64,000 bases of DNA from DATKJS01 sp964551995 (GCA_964551995.1 CAZKFD010000016.1:1-64000), one strand, 5' to 3'. Counted from the first letter of the stretch, positions 41,915-51,076 are shown. Program-made: numbers and translations. The notes: generated by a model from the sequence alone, not told the origin.

Positions 41915-43210
41915 ATGAAGTTCTTCATCCGGACGTTCGGCTGCCAGATGAACGAGAACGATTCAGAGCACATCGCCGGCGTACTGGCCGCCGCCGGCGC
42001 CGAAAAGGCCGGCCGCCCCGAAGAGGCCGATCTCGTCATCGTCAACACCTGCGCCGTCCGGGAGAAGTCTGAAGAGAAGCTCTACTCCTATCTCGGCCGC
42101 CTGTCGTCCCTCAAGAAAAAAAGACCGTTCCTCATCGGCGTCGCCGGGTGCGTCGCCCAGATCCGCCGGCGGAACCTCATCCGGAACCGGCCGTTTATCG
42201 ATTTCGTCGTCGGGCCGGACAACTACCGCGAGATCCCCGGCCTCGTGGAGAGGGCGGGAGCGCCGTGCGTCCGGACCGGCCGGGGCCGGGAGTGGCGGGA
42301 ATTCGGCCATGGGGAAACCCTTCGGGAGAACCCGGCGGTGGCGTATGTCACGGTGATGGAGGGATGCGACAATTTCTGCGCCTACTGCATCGTCCCCTTC
42401 AGCCGGGGCCGGGAGAGATTCCGGCCGGCAGCCAATATCCTCAGGGAGGTGCGGGAGGTCGCGGCGGACGGCTCCCGCGAGGTCGAGTTCCTCGGCCAGA
42501 ACGTCGACGCATACCGCGACCCTGAAACCGGACGCGGTCTCGACGCGCTCCTCGATGAAACATCCGCCATGGCGGGAATCGAGTGGATGCGGTTCATCAC
42601 CTCTCATCCCCGCAATTTCGGCGATGAGATCATCCAGGCCATGAGAAGAAATCCCAAGGTCTGCCGCCAGCTCCATCTCCCGCTCCAATCCGGCTCCACG
42701 TCCGTTCTGAAACGGATGAACCGGGGGTACAGCCGGGACGATTACCTGGCCCTCGTCGACCGTCTCGAGACCGCGCTCCCCGGCCTCCAGTTGAGCACCG
42801 ATATCATCGTCGGCTTCCCCGGGGAGACGGAAGCGGATTTCGAAGAAACCTGCGATGTCGTCCGCCGCGTCCGCTTCGCGGGCATCTTCTCGTTCCGTTA
42901 CTCGCCCCGGCCTCTAACGGCGGCGGCGCGCCTTCCGGACGATGTTCCGCTCGAGGTCAAGCGGAGGCGTCTCCTCGCTCTGCAGGGCCTTCAGAAGACG
43001 ATCCAGCTCGGCCTCAACCAGTCGTTCATCGGCCAGACCGTGAAAGTCCTCTGTTCGGGACCGGGCCTCAGGGGGCCGGGGCGCTTCTCGGGCCGCACAG
43101 AGGGAAACCTCGTGGTCAACTTCTCCGCCCCGGAAGACCCCACGGGCCGGTTCGTCGCCGTCCGCGTCACCGGCTGCGGCCCCTACAGTCTTCACGGCGA
43201 GCTCGCCTGA
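41915..43210 (+). CDS. miaB: tRNA-2-methylthio-N6-isopentenyladenosine synthase MiaB
   Basis: 431 aa from ATG 41915. The UPF0004 domain has FGCQMNENDSE (Cys 10) and VNTCAVREKSEEKLYSYLG; the radical SAM site is MEGCDNFCAYCIVPFSRGRE near residue 148; a C-terminal TRAM domain closes it. The motifs fit MiaB, which adds the 2-methylthio group to i6A37 in tRNAs reading UNN codons, rather than RimO or MtaB. A TATAAT sits 8 bases before the ATG, so an internal promoter with a very short leader is possible. Confidence 0.92.
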   Translation: MKFFIRTFGCQMNENDSEHIAGVLAAAGAEKAGRPEEADLVIVNTCAVREKSEEKLYSYLGRLSSLKKKRPFLIGVAGCVAQIRRRNLIRNRPFIDFVVGPDNYREIPGLVERAGAPCVRTGRGREWREFGHGETLRENPAVAYVTVMEGCDNFCAYCIVPFSRGRERFRPAANILREVREVAADGSREVEFLGQNVDAYRDPETGRGLDALLDETSAMAGIEWMRFITSHPRNFGDEIIQAMRRNPKVCRQLHLPLQSGSTSVLKRMNRGYSRDDYLALVDRLETALPGLQLSTDIIVGFPGETEADFEETCDVVRRVRFAGIFSFRYSPRPLTAAARLPDDVPLEVKRRRLLALQGLQKTIQLGLNQSFIGQTVKVLCSGPGLRGPGRFSGRTEGNLVVNFSAPEDPTGRFVAVRVTGCGPYSLHGELA

Positions 43211-43231
43211 CGGGCCCTGCGGCGCGGGCCG

Positions 43232-43260
43232 TTGCACTTTGCAAAAATTTTCGTTATAAT
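43232..43260 (+). promoter_or_regulatory. nusA operon promoter
   Basis: TTGCAC (43232-43237), 17-base spacer, TATAAT (43255-43260), 43 bases before the nusA ATG. The sequence is locally AT-rich in an otherwise GC-rich stretch. Confidence 0.75.
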
Positions 43261-43303
43261 CAATCATTCTTGGATTTCCTCCATCGGAAATTGAGAACAG
43301 CGG

Positions 43304-44341
43304 ATGAAAGTCAACGTCTGGAATACGATCCTCCAGCTCAGCAAGGAGCGGGATGTTGAGCCGCGGGTCATTATCCAGGCCATCGAAGAGTCCCTGAAGG
43401 TCGCCGCCGCCAAGTATTTCTCCCACCAGGAAAACGTCCACATCCTGTTCAAGCCCGAGAAGGGCGAGCTCCGCGTGTTAGCGGTCAAGCGCGCGGCGGG
43501 AACGCCCCGGGACGCGGCGGCGGAGATCTCGCTGGAGGAGGCGCAAAGAGTCCGCCCGGGGGTGAAGGAAGGCGACGAGGTTGAGCTCGACCTGCCCGCC
43601 GACACCCTTGGCCGTATCGCCGCCCAGGCCGCTAAGCAGGTCATTTTTCAGAAGGTTCGCGACGCCGAGCAGGAAAAGATCTATGAGGAGTTCGCTCCCC
43701 GTCTCGGCGAGATCGTCACGGGCATCGTCCGGCGCGTCGAGAACAGCTCGTACGTCCTCGAGGTCAACCGCACGGAGGTCATGTTCCCATTCCGGGAGAA
43801 GCTGCCCGGCGAGGACTTCGCGCGGGGAAACATGGTCAAGGCGGTCATCGCCCAGGTGCTGCGCGGCCCCAAGGGGCCTCAAGTCATCGTTTCACGGACG
43901 AGTCCGCGATTCCTGGCCAAACTCCTCGAGACCGAGATCCCCGAGATCGCCAATCGGACGATCGAGATCAAGGACATTGTCCGCGAGGCCGGCGAACGGG
44001 CCAAAGTCGCTGTCGCCAGCCTGGACAAGGACATCGATCCCATCGGCGCCTGCATCGGGGTCCGGGGCAACCGGATCCTGGCCATCTCCAAGGAGCTCGG
44101 CGGCGAAAAGGTCGACATCATCGAGTGGTCATCGAACCCCGCCGCCTACGCCAAGGCGGCGCTGAGCCCAGCTAAGGTCGAGAAGCTCCTGATCGCCGGG
44201 AAGAACGAGAAAACCATGGAAGCCATCGTGGCCAAAGACCAGCTGTCCCTGGCCATCGGCAAGAAGGGGATCAACGTCAAGCTGGCGTCCAGACTCGTGG
44301 GCTGGAAAATCTCCATTACGCAAGAACAAGCTAATGAGTGA
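43304..44341 (+). CDS. nusA: Transcription termination/antitermination factor NusA, 345 aa
   Basis: N-terminal polymerase-binding domain (residues 1-120), S1 domain (IVTGIVRRVENSSYVLEVNR near 140), then KH1 and KH2 (IGACIGVRGNRILAISKELG near 245, DQLSLAIGKKGINVKLASRL near 310). It lacks the C-terminal acidic repeats of E. coli NusA, as in many bacteria. No rimP lies upstream, which is the usual neighbour. The stop overlaps infB by eight bases. Confidence 0.95.
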   Translation: MKVNVWNTILQLSKERDVEPRVIIQAIEESLKVAAAKYFSHQENVHILFKPEKGELRVLAVKRAAGTPRDAAAEISLEEAQRVRPGVKEGDEVELDLPADTLGRIAAQAAKQVIFQKVRDAEQEKIYEEFAPRLGEIVTGIVRRVENSSYVLEVNRTEVMFPFREKLPGEDFARGNMVKAVIAQVLRGPKGPQVIVSRTSPRFLAKLLETEIPEIANRTIEIKDIVREAGERAKVAVASLDKDIDPIGACIGVRGNRILAISKELGGEKVDIIEWSSNPAAYAKAALSPAKVEKLLIAGKNEKTMEAIVAKDQLSLAIGKKGINVKLASRLVGWKISITQEQANE

Positions 44342-46139
44342 GCCAACCAAGAAAACAACCACCAAGAAGGCGGCCAAAGAGCCTGCCCCGAAGGCCCGGC
44401 ACAAAATCGCTCTCTGGGAGGGCCTGACGGTCAAGGACGCAGCCGAGCGGATGAAGCTCAAGCCCCGCGACCTGTTGGGGAAGCTCGGGGCCAAGGGAGT
44501 CTCTGCCGCCATCGATGATTTCGTCGACGAGAGCCTAGCCGCCGCCGTCACCAAAGCCACGGACTTCGACGCGCAGTTCATGACCCTCGAAGGGGCCATG
44601 CGGCAGCAGGCGGAGAGCCGGGCCGCGGAGCTCGTGCCGCGGCCGCCGGTCGTCACGATCATGGGGCATGTCGATCACGGCAAGACGACGCTGCTCGACG
44701 TCATCCGCTCCTCGAACCTCGTGGACCGGGAATCGGGCGGCATCACTCAGCACATCGGCGCCTACCGGGTCGCCGTCAAGAGCCGGTCGATCACCTTCAT
44801 CGACACGCCCGGTCACGAGGCCTTCACCCGGCTCCGGGCCCGGGGGGCGGGGATCACCGATATCGTCGTCCTCGTCATCGCCGCCGACGATGGCATCATG
44901 CCGCAGACCAAGGAGGCCATCAACCACGCCAAGGCGGCCAATGTGCCGATCATCGTGGCCATCAACAAGATCGACAAGCCCGAAGCCAACGTCGACCGGG
45001 TGAAGCAGCAGCTGTCCAAGGAGGGCCTGCTCGTCGAGGACTGGGGCGGCAAGACGATCAGCGTCTCCGTCTCGGCCAAGGAAAAGAAGAACGTCGACGA
45101 CCTTCTGGAGATGATCCTCCTCCTGAGCGACATCCTGGAGCTCAAGGCCAATCCCAAGTCCCCCGCCCTGGGCGTCGTCCTCGAGGCCCGTTTGGACCCC
45201 CAGAAGGGCCCGCTGGCGACGGTGATCATTCAACAGGGTCAGCTCCTGGCCGGCCAGGCGTTCGTCTCGGGGACGGCCTCCGGTCGGGTCCGGGCGCTCT
45301 TCGATGACAGGGGAAAGCCGGTCAAGAGCGCCGGGCCGGCGGCGCCCGTGGAGGTTATGGGATTTTCTGAGGTGCCCGAGGCGGGAGACTTCTTCCTTGT
45401 GACCGGGGACGTGGCCGCCGCTAAGAAGATCGTCGAGTTCAGGAAATCGCGGGTGAAAAAGCCCGAAGGGGCGCAGCCCGAACATGTTACGCTCGACGAC
45501 CTTTTCAAGCGCATCGAGGGGGGCCAGGCCAAGGAGCTGGCCCTGATCCTTAAGGCCGACGTGCAGGGCTCGGTCGAGGTCCTGTCCGACATCATCCCGC
45601 CCCTCGGCACCGAGAAGGTTAACGTCAAGATCGTCCATCAGGCGACGGGCTCGATCACCGAGGCGGACGTCCTCCTGGCCTCGGCCTCCAATGCGATTAT
45701 CATCGGCTACCACGTCCGGCCGAGCCAGAAGGTCCTCGACCTGGCCAAGAAGGAGGAGGTCGAGATCCGCGTCTACAACATTATTTACGAGCTCGCGGAC
45801 GACATCAAAAAAGCCGTTACCGGGCTCCTCGAACCCGTCATCAAGGAAACCCTCCTGGGGCGGGCCGAGATCCGCCGCATCTTTCAGATCCCGAAGGTCG
45901 GGGCCATCGCCGGCTGCTTCGTGCAGGAGGGGAAGATCACGCGCAACGCGGAGGTCCGAGTCGTCCGCAACAAGCAGGTCATCCATCAGGGGCGCATCTC
46001 CTCGCTCAAGCACCTTAAGGAGAACGTGACGGAGGTCAAGAAGGATTACGAGTGCGGTATCGGCCTGGATAAGTTCGGCAACATCCAGCCGGGCGACACG
46101 ATCGAGGCCTTCGTCAAGGAAAAGGTCAAGGCGGCCTGA
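44334..46139 (+). CDS. infB: Translation initiation factor IF-2, short N-terminus, 601 aa
   Basis: GTP-binding motifs VVTIMGHVDHGKTTLLDVI (near residue 108), FIDTPGHEAF and INKIDKPEA are present, and the C-terminal domains II to IV are complete (GDTIEAFVKEKVKAA at the end). The N-terminal extension, often 300 or more residues elsewhere, is only about 100 here: one lysine-rich stretch plus one IF2_N domain. It places initiator tRNA on the ribosome. Confidence 0.96.
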   Translation: MSEPTKKTTTKKAAKEPAPKARHKIALWEGLTVKDAAERMKLKPRDLLGKLGAKGVSAAIDDFVDESLAAAVTKATDFDAQFMTLEGAMRQQAESRAAELVPRPPVVTIMGHVDHGKTTLLDVIRSSNLVDRESGGITQHIGAYRVAVKSRSITFIDTPGHEAFTRLRARGAGITDIVVLVIAADDGIMPQTKEAINHAKAANVPIIVAINKIDKPEANVDRVKQQLSKEGLLVEDWGGKTISVSVSAKEKKNVDDLLEMILLLSDILELKANPKSPALGVVLEARLDPQKGPLATVIIQQGQLLAGQAFVSGTASGRVRALFDDRGKPVKSAGPAAPVEVMGFSEVPEAGDFFLVTGDVAAAKKIVEFRKSRVKKPEGAQPEHVTLDDLFKRIEGGQAKELALILKADVQGSVEVLSDIIPPLGTEKVNVKIVHQATGSITEADVLLASASNAIIIGYHVRPSQKVLDLAKKEEVEIRVYNIIYELADDIKKAVTGLLEPVIKETLLGRAEIRRIFQIPKVGAIAGCFVQEGKITRNAEVRVVRNKQVIHQGRISSLKHLKENVTEVKKDYECGIGLDKFGNIQPGDTIEAFVKEKVKAA

Positions 46140-46157
46140 GCGGACGCCGGAAGTCCG

Positions 46158-46439
46158 ATGATCATCGGTGTGCTGACAGTCGAGATTCATTTCCCCTACG
46201 CCCGTTCGCTCAAGGACAAGCGGCGCATCCTCCACGGCCTCAAGGACCGGCTCCGGGGCAGGTACAACGTCGCCGTGGCGGAGCTCGACTACCAGGACAA
46301 GTGGCAGAGGACGGTCCTCGGGATCGTGACCCTCAACAGCCAGGCGGCCGTCGTCGGGGACCTCCTGAGCCGGATCCTCGGTGAGGCCCGGAGCCTCGAA
46401 GAGGGGGAGGTCGTACACCACGATATCCGGTACGCGTGA
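46158..46439 (+). CDS. YlxP/DUF503 family protein, 93 aa
   Basis: IIGVLTVEIHFPYARSLKDK then RRILHGLKDRLRGRYNVAVA are the DUF503 signature. YlxP sits between infB and rbfA in many bacteria and may act in ribosome maturation, which fits this position. Confidence 0.85.
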   Translation: MIIGVLTVEIHFPYARSLKDKRRILHGLKDRLRGRYNVAVAELDYQDKWQRTVLGIVTLNSQAAVVGDLLSRILGEARSLEEGEVVHHDIRYA

Positions 46440-46466
46440 CGCTCCGGCGTCCAAGGAGGCTCGCCT

Positions 46467-46820
46467 GTGGCCAAATCCACAATGAGAAGCCGGCGCGTGG
46501 CCGAACTCATCCAAGCGGAACTCGGCCGGCTGATGATCCGCGAGTTCCAGGACGCGACGACGGGCTTCGTGACCGTCACCCGAGTCGAGGTCACGGCGGA
46601 CCTCCTGAACGCCCACGTCTCCATCAGCGTCTTCGGCTCTCCGGATCCCAAGGCCTTCCTCGAGCGTCTGGAGAAAAGCAAAGGGCGCATCCGGAAAGCC
46701 CTTGCCGCCCGGGTCAAATTAAAGTATAATCCCGCACTCTTTTTTTCCCTGGACCCCGGTCCGGAATATGCGAGCCGCATCGAGAGATTGATCGAGCAGG
46801 TGAAGAAACATGAAACGTGA
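46467..46820 (+). CDS. rbfA: Ribosome-binding factor A
   Basis: 117 aa starting with GTG 46467. SRRVAELIQAELGRLMIREF, VTVTRVEVTADLLNAHVSIS and VKLKYNPALFFSLDPGPEYA match RbfA, a KH-fold factor in late 30S maturation. The end overlaps nrnA by 11 bases. Confidence 0.92.
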   Translation: MAKSTMRSRRVAELIQAELGRLMIREFQDATTGFVTVTRVEVTADLLNAHVSISVFGSPDPKAFLERLEKSKGRIRKALAARVKLKYNPALFFSLDPGPEYASRIERLIEQVKKHET

Positions 46821-47802
46821 CCCCCGGTCCGAGATCGCCGCCCGGGTCCGCGCCTCCCGGCGGATTGCGGTGACGTCGCATCTGCGCCCCGACGGCGACT
46901 CCTTCTGCACGTCCGTCGCCCTGAGCCTGATGGGAGAGCAACTGGGCAAGAGCGTCTCCATCATCAACAGGGACAATACCCCGTTCCCCTTCTGCGATTT
47001 TCCCGAGGCCCGCCGGGTCCGTGTCGGTCAGATTGACGCCGCCGAATTCGATACCGTCATCCTCCTCGAGTGCGCCGATGTCTCGCGGTCCGGCCAGGAG
47101 CACGTGGATAGCGCCTTCAAGATCAACATCGACCACCACTATTCGAACAATCCCTACGCCGCGATCAACTGGATCAACCCCGAGGCTTCGGCAGTGGGAG
47201 AGATGGTCTTCGAGCTCATCCGGCCCCTCGGCGTCGAACCGACGCCCGAGATCGCCCATCATCTTTACTGCGCCATCGTCTCGGATACGGGCTCGTTCCA
47301 GTTTTCCAACACGACTCCCAAGGCTCTCGAGGCCTGCGCGCGGCTGGCCAAGCTTGGGGCGAGCCCCATCTGTGTCTCGGAGCAGCTGTTCAACAACAAT
47401 CCGCCGGAGAAGATCAAGCTCCTCGGCCAGGTCCTCTCCACACTGACCATGAACCGCAAGGGAAATATCGCCGTGGTCAGCATGTTCCAGCGCGACCTCG
47501 AGTCTCTGCGGCTCAGGGAGATCGACACCGAGGATATCACTACATTGGCCCGGTCGATCCGGGGCACCGAGATGGTCATGTTCTTCAAAGAGATGGGCCC
47601 GGAGACGTTTCGCGTCAGCCTGAGGTCCAAGGGGAACGCCAACGCTGCCAAGGTCGCGGAGCACTTCGGGGGCGGCGGTCACGTCCACGCTTCGGGTTTC
47701 ACCGTGTACGGGCCCTACGATCGCCTTATCCGGGAGATCCCGAAAACCGTGGAGGCCCTCCTCGACGAGGATGCCTCCCGGACCCCGGGCGTCCCGGGCT
47801 AA
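46810..47802 (+). CDS. nrnA: DHH/DHHA1 phosphoesterase, NrnA-like oligoribonuclease/pAp phosphatase
   Basis: 330 aa. HLRPDGDSFCTSVALSLMG near residue 22 holds the DxD motif in DGD form. INIDHHYSNNPYAAINWI gives DHH, and the DHHA1 domain ends with GGGGHVHASGF. NrnA degrades nano-RNAs and pAp. Position between rbfA and truB is standard. Confidence 0.9.
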   Translation: MKRDPRSEIAARVRASRRIAVTSHLRPDGDSFCTSVALSLMGEQLGKSVSIINRDNTPFPFCDFPEARRVRVGQIDAAEFDTVILLECADVSRSGQEHVDSAFKINIDHHYSNNPYAAINWINPEASAVGEMVFELIRPLGVEPTPEIAHHLYCAIVSDTGSFQFSNTTPKALEACARLAKLGASPICVSEQLFNNNPPEKIKLLGQVLSTLTMNRKGNIAVVSMFQRDLESLRLREIDTEDITTLARSIRGTEMVMFFKEMGPETFRVSLRSKGNANAAKVAEHFGGGGHVHASGFTVYGPYDRLIREIPKTVEALLDEDASRTPGVPG

Positions 47803-47827
47803 AGCCGGTCGCGCCGCCGGGAGCCCC

Positions 47828-48736
47828 ATGGACGGCCTGCTGGTCATCGACAAGCCCCGCGCCTGCACCTCCCACGACATGGTTCTCCGCGTCCGCAGGA
47901 TCACAGGCGTCGCAAGAGTCGGGCACGCTGGGACGCTCGACCCGGAGGCCACCGGAGTGCTCCTCGTCGCGGTGGGCCAGGCGACCCGGCTCTTTCCCTA
48001 TCTTGCCCGCCAGGAGAAGACTTACGAGGGGACCATCCGGCTCGGATACGCGACGGACACCTATGATGCCGCGGGGCGGGCGATCTCGGAGGAACGTCCC
48101 GCCGACCCCCCGGAGACAGACGTCCGCGCCGCGATGAAGAGCCTCGAAGGCGCTATTCTCCAGGCTCCCCCGCCCTATTCGGCGAAAAAGCTCCGGGGCC
48201 AACCCGCTTATAAGCTGGCCCGTTCACGCCGGGAATTTCGGCTGGAGCCCGTGCCGGTCGTCATCCGCTCCTTCGCCCTCAGGAGTTACGCCCCGCCTTT
48301 CGTCGAATTCGAGGTCCGGTGCTCGTCGGGCACGTATGTTCGTTCCCTGGCCCATGAGGTCGGCCGGCTCCTCGGATGCGGCGCCCATCTCCACTCCCTC
48401 CGGCGGACGTCCGTGGGCCCTTACGCCGTGGAGAGGGCGCTCCCGCCCGCCGCCGTGGAAGAGGCGGCCGCCGCGGGGCGGCTGGGAGACATCCTCATCC
48501 CCCTTGAGCGGCTCCTTCCGGATATTCCGGCCGTCGTCGTCCGCCCGGAATTCCTGGCCAGGCTCCTGAACGGATCGCCGGTCCTTCCCGGCCATCTCGA
48601 CCCCGAATCGGCCGCCGCGTTGTCGAACCCGGAGCCCGCGTTCTTCCGGGTGGTCGACGGCTCGGGCAAGTTGCGCGCCCTGGCCCGGCCCTCTCCCGGG
48701 CGGGACCGCCTGCAGCCCTTTTTCGTCATTTCTTAG
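47828..48736 (+). CDS. truB: tRNA pseudouridine(55) synthase TruB
   Basis: 302 aa from ATG 47828 (MDGLLVIDKPRACTSHD). RVGHAGTLDPEATGVLLVAV contains the catalytic Asp; later RCSSGTYVRSLAHEVGRLLG is typical. It makes the T-loop pseudouridine. A slightly longer upstream frame would overlap nrnA and lacks support. Confidence 0.94.
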   Translation: MDGLLVIDKPRACTSHDMVLRVRRITGVARVGHAGTLDPEATGVLLVAVGQATRLFPYLARQEKTYEGTIRLGYATDTYDAAGRAISEERPADPPETDVRAAMKSLEGAILQAPPPYSAKKLRGQPAYKLARSRREFRLEPVPVVIRSFALRSYAPPFVEFEVRCSSGTYVRSLAHEVGRLLGCGAHLHSLRRTSVGPYAVERALPPAAVEEAAAAGRLGDILIPLERLLPDIPAVVVRPEFLARLLNGSPVLPGHLDPESAAALSNPEPAFFRVVDGSGKLRALARPSPGRDRLQPFFVIS

Positions 48737-48793
48737 CCCCCCGCCGGGCGGTGGTCCCTCTCTCGCGGCCTCATCAAAAAAGCCGGCCCGTCC

Positions 48794-48822
48794 TTGATAT
48801 TTCGCCGCAACTATTGTATCTT
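48794..48822 (+). promoter_or_regulatory. Promoter of the DUF507 pair
   Basis: TTGATA (48794-48799), 17-base spacer, TATCTT (48817-48822), just nine bases before ATG 48832. If used, the leader is nearly absent. Confidence 0.45.
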
Positions 48823-48831
48823 ATTCGGGTT

Positions 48832-49110
48832 ATGAGGCTGAACAAGGGTCAAATCGAGCACCTCGCGTCGGTGATTTTGCGGAACCTGACCAAGGAAGGC
48901 AAGATCATCGTCGAAGACAAGTCGCGGCTGCTCGACGAGATCACGAGCCTGATGACCGAAGAATTCCAGAAGGAGGACCGGCTCGATCAGGAGGTCCGCG
49001 AGATCCTCAACAAGCACATGGAGAAGATCCGGAAAGAGAACATCGAATACCAGACGATGTTCCGGATGATCAAGACCAAGCTGGCCAAAGAGAAGGGGAT
49101 CGTCCTGTGA
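48832..49110 (+). CDS. DUF507 family protein, first copy, 92 aa
   Basis: ATG 48832 (MRLNKGQIEHLASVILRNL). The protein is highly charged and helical (KEDRLDQEVREILNKHMEK). DUF507 genes commonly occur as adjacent pairs; function unknown. Overlaps the second copy by four bases. Confidence 0.8.
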   Translation: MRLNKGQIEHLASVILRNLTKEGKIIVEDKSRLLDEITSLMTEEFQKEDRLDQEVREILNKHMEKIRKENIEYQTMFRMIKTKLAKEKGIVL

Positions 49111-49397
49111 GCAGCCGGTTGTCCCGAGAGAAGATCAACTACCTCTCGCGCCAGGTCCTCAATGTTCTCGAGCAGAACGACCAGGTCGAGTTCATGGACG
49201 ACCCCAACGAGATCCGGCTCATCGTCGTCCGTTCGATCGAGGAAGAGATGAAACTCTACGAATCCCTCGACAAGAAGGCGATCGACAAGATCCAGTCCCA
49301 GAAGAAATCGATCGAGGAAGGCAGCCGGGAGTGGGAGATCCTCTACCGGAAATACTACAACGACGAGCTCGCCAAGCTCGGCAAGCTCAACGAGTAG
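49107..49397 (+). CDS. DUF507 family protein, second copy, 96 aa
   Basis: GTG 49107. REKINYLSRQVLNVLEQNDQ corresponds to RLNKGQIEHLASVILRNL of the first copy, then IVVRSIEEEMKLYESLDKKA. The pair probably forms a heterodimer or arose by tandem duplication. Confidence 0.8.
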   Translation: MSSRLSREKINYLSRQVLNVLEQNDQVEFMDDPNEIRLIVVRSIEEEMKLYESLDKKAIDKIQSQKKSIEEGSREWEILYRKYYNDELAKLGKLNE

Positions 49398-49472
49398 TCC
49401 GGCCTCCCGGCCCCGATCGTTCCCCGCTGAGGGCCCTCCTCGTCGGCTCCCGCCTCCGCCGGATGAAATAAA

Positions 49473-49498
49473 AGGCCGGCGAGACGCCTCGCCGGCCT
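49473..49498 (-). terminator. Intrinsic terminator between convergent genes
   Basis: AGGCCGGCGAG and CTCGCCGGCCT form an 11-bp stem with a four-base loop. On the minus strand it is followed by TTTTATTT, so it terminates the PKD-protein gene (stop at 49524); on the plus strand the U-run is missing, so the DUF507 pair is terminated less well. Confidence 0.8.
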
Positions 49499-49523
49499 GT
49501 CTTCCGCTCCGGTCCCGGGCGGA

Positions 49524-51008
49524 TCAGAACAACATCCGGAAGCCGAGGCCGATCCTGTTGTTATCCCGGAAGTTCCGGCCCAGAGGGGCCCGGAATTCCA
49601 GGAACACGGACCCCGAGGAGGTCCAGCCTTTGAACACGCTCGTTCCGAGCTGAGCGACGGCGTCCGCTCCCGTCGACGTCAGGCTCTGCGACTTGGTGCT
49701 GAATCCCAACCCGGCGCCCAGATAGGAACTCTTGTAGTGGCCGTTGAAGAGGGCTTCGGCCAGGAAGCTGAATTTCCAGGGGTCGCCCTTGAAGGGCATC
49801 GCCCCGCCGGCGCTCACCGTGAAGCTCCACTTGTCGGGGGTCAGCCAGTAGAAGATCCCGCCGCGCAGAAAGCCGCCCAGCACATAGGTGCTGCTGGTCA
49901 GGTCGGCCTTGTAGCCGCTGGCGAGCACGGGCCCCGCGGCCGCCATCCAGAAAAACTTCTTCTGGGTGACTTCGAACGTCAGGCGGCACGGGTCCGAGGC
50001 CGCCGATTTCGCCCCGTCGTTGTCGTAGACGGTGACATTGATCGTGTAGGTGCCCGCCTGGGAGAAGACCTTCTCCCAGAGGAAAGGTTTGCGCGTCGTG
50101 ACGCAGGAGTCGATGATCTTCCCGCTGGAGTCCAGGAGCTCGAAGACGACCTTGACGATCTGACCATCGGGGTCCGTGGATCCTGAGGCGTCGAAGGTGA
50201 TGGGACGGCCCACGTAGTCCTCGCACGGCAGGCATGAGGTCCAGAGCTTGCAGATCGGCGGGAAGTTGATCGACGTCTTGGACTCGCAAGGGTTCGTGGA
50301 GGCGATCCCCTCTATGTTGACCGCCGCGCCCTTGAACGTGTACTCGCCGGGCTTTTCGAACTTCGTCTGCCACTTGGGGGAATCCGGCGTCAGCTCCTTG
50401 GTCGCAAGCTTCTGCCCCTGGGCGTCATAAACCTCGACGGTCATGCTCTTGGCGTCCTGCGTCCCGCTCATGTCGACGGTGATCGGATCGTTGATATTGG
50501 CCCTTTCCGGCACCACGACGAGGCCGCAGAGCGCCGGCGGGATGGCCTGGGTGATCGAACGGAGGGCGATGTTCCCGCAGGGCTTAGGGATGACGAAATC
50601 GTAAATCTTCCAGTCCTTTTTGACCTGGATGGAAAAGGCCGCCAGGGGCTCGGTTCCGGCCCACTCGATATCCTGGGCGACCTTGACCTTGTCCTGGGAT
50701 TTGAACAGCATCCACATCAGTTTCTCGCCGACGGCGATCTTCTCGTCCTTGAACTCCGCCGTCTTCAGCTGCGCCATGAAAGGCTCGTACAGCTCGGGAT
50801 ATCCGGCCTCTTCGAATCCGGTCTTGATATCCTGGGCGTACCGGTCGAACAGCATTTTCATGACCTCGGCCGTCGGGACCTGGTCTTTGACCTGGACGAA
50901 TGTATACAGGCCGATCCGCTTCAGCTTCTTCGTCTCGGCAAACGAGGTTGCGGTCAGGAAGACCAGGAGGGCGACGACGAGATACAAGACGAGCTTCTTA
51001 TCTTTCAT
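49524..51008 (-). CDS. Exported PKD-domain protein with C-terminal beta-barrel, 494 aa
   Basis: Signal peptide KLVLYLVVALLVFLTATSFA. Residues 25-160 are an unassigned soluble part. The middle has two PKD/Ig-like units: PERANINDPITVDMSGTQDA near 190, and PITFDASGSTDPDGQIVKVV then TYTINVTVYDNDGAKSAASD from about 270. Around 20 evenly spaced Cys could form disulfides. From residue 355 the sequence alternates as short beta strands and ends GLGFRMLF with terminal Phe, suggesting an outer-membrane barrel of about eight strands. Surface or periplasm-spanning role is inferred. Confidence 0.75.
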   Translation of the reverse strand: MKDKKLVLYLVVALLVFLTATSFAETKKLKRIGLYTFVQVKDQVPTAEVMKMLFDRYAQDIKTGFEEAGYPELYEPFMAQLKTAEFKDEKIAVGEKLMWMLFKSQDKVKVAQDIEWAGTEPLAAFSIQVKKDWKIYDFVIPKPCGNIALRSITQAIPPALCGLVVVPERANINDPITVDMSGTQDAKSMTVEVYDAQGQKLATKELTPDSPKWQTKFEKPGEYTFKGAAVNIEGIASTNPCESKTSINFPPICKLWTSCLPCEDYVGRPITFDASGSTDPDGQIVKVVFELLDSSGKIIDSCVTTRKPFLWEKVFSQAGTYTINVTVYDNDGAKSAASDPCRLTFEVTQKKFFWMAAAGPVLASGYKADLTSSTYVLGGFLRGGIFYWLTPDKWSFTVSAGGAMPFKGDPWKFSFLAEALFNGHYKSSYLGAGLGFSTKSQSLTSTGADAVAQLGTSVFKGWTSSGSVFLEFRAPLGRNFRDNNRIGLGFRMLF

Positions 51009-51047
51009 GAGGGCCTCCTTTAAAAACCATGACGCGTTTTTCCTAAC

Positions 51048-51076
51048 TATTTAATAAACCTAAGGTTATTTGTCAA
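51048..51076 (-). promoter_or_regulatory. Promoter of the PKD/barrel gene
   Basis: TTGACA (51071-51076), 17-base spacer, TAAATA (51048-51053) on the minus strand. The -35 overlaps the last bases of the glutamine amidotransferase gene (stop at 51073). Confidence 0.65.

Noticed and set aside
44535..46616. 693-aa minus-strand reading frame opposite infB
   Set aside because: Antisense shadow of infB with low-complexity composition and no start signal.
46728..46733. TATAAT inside rbfA as a promoter for nrnA
   Set aside because: No acceptable -35 at the right distance, and nrnA overlaps rbfA in an operon; internal chance match is more likely.
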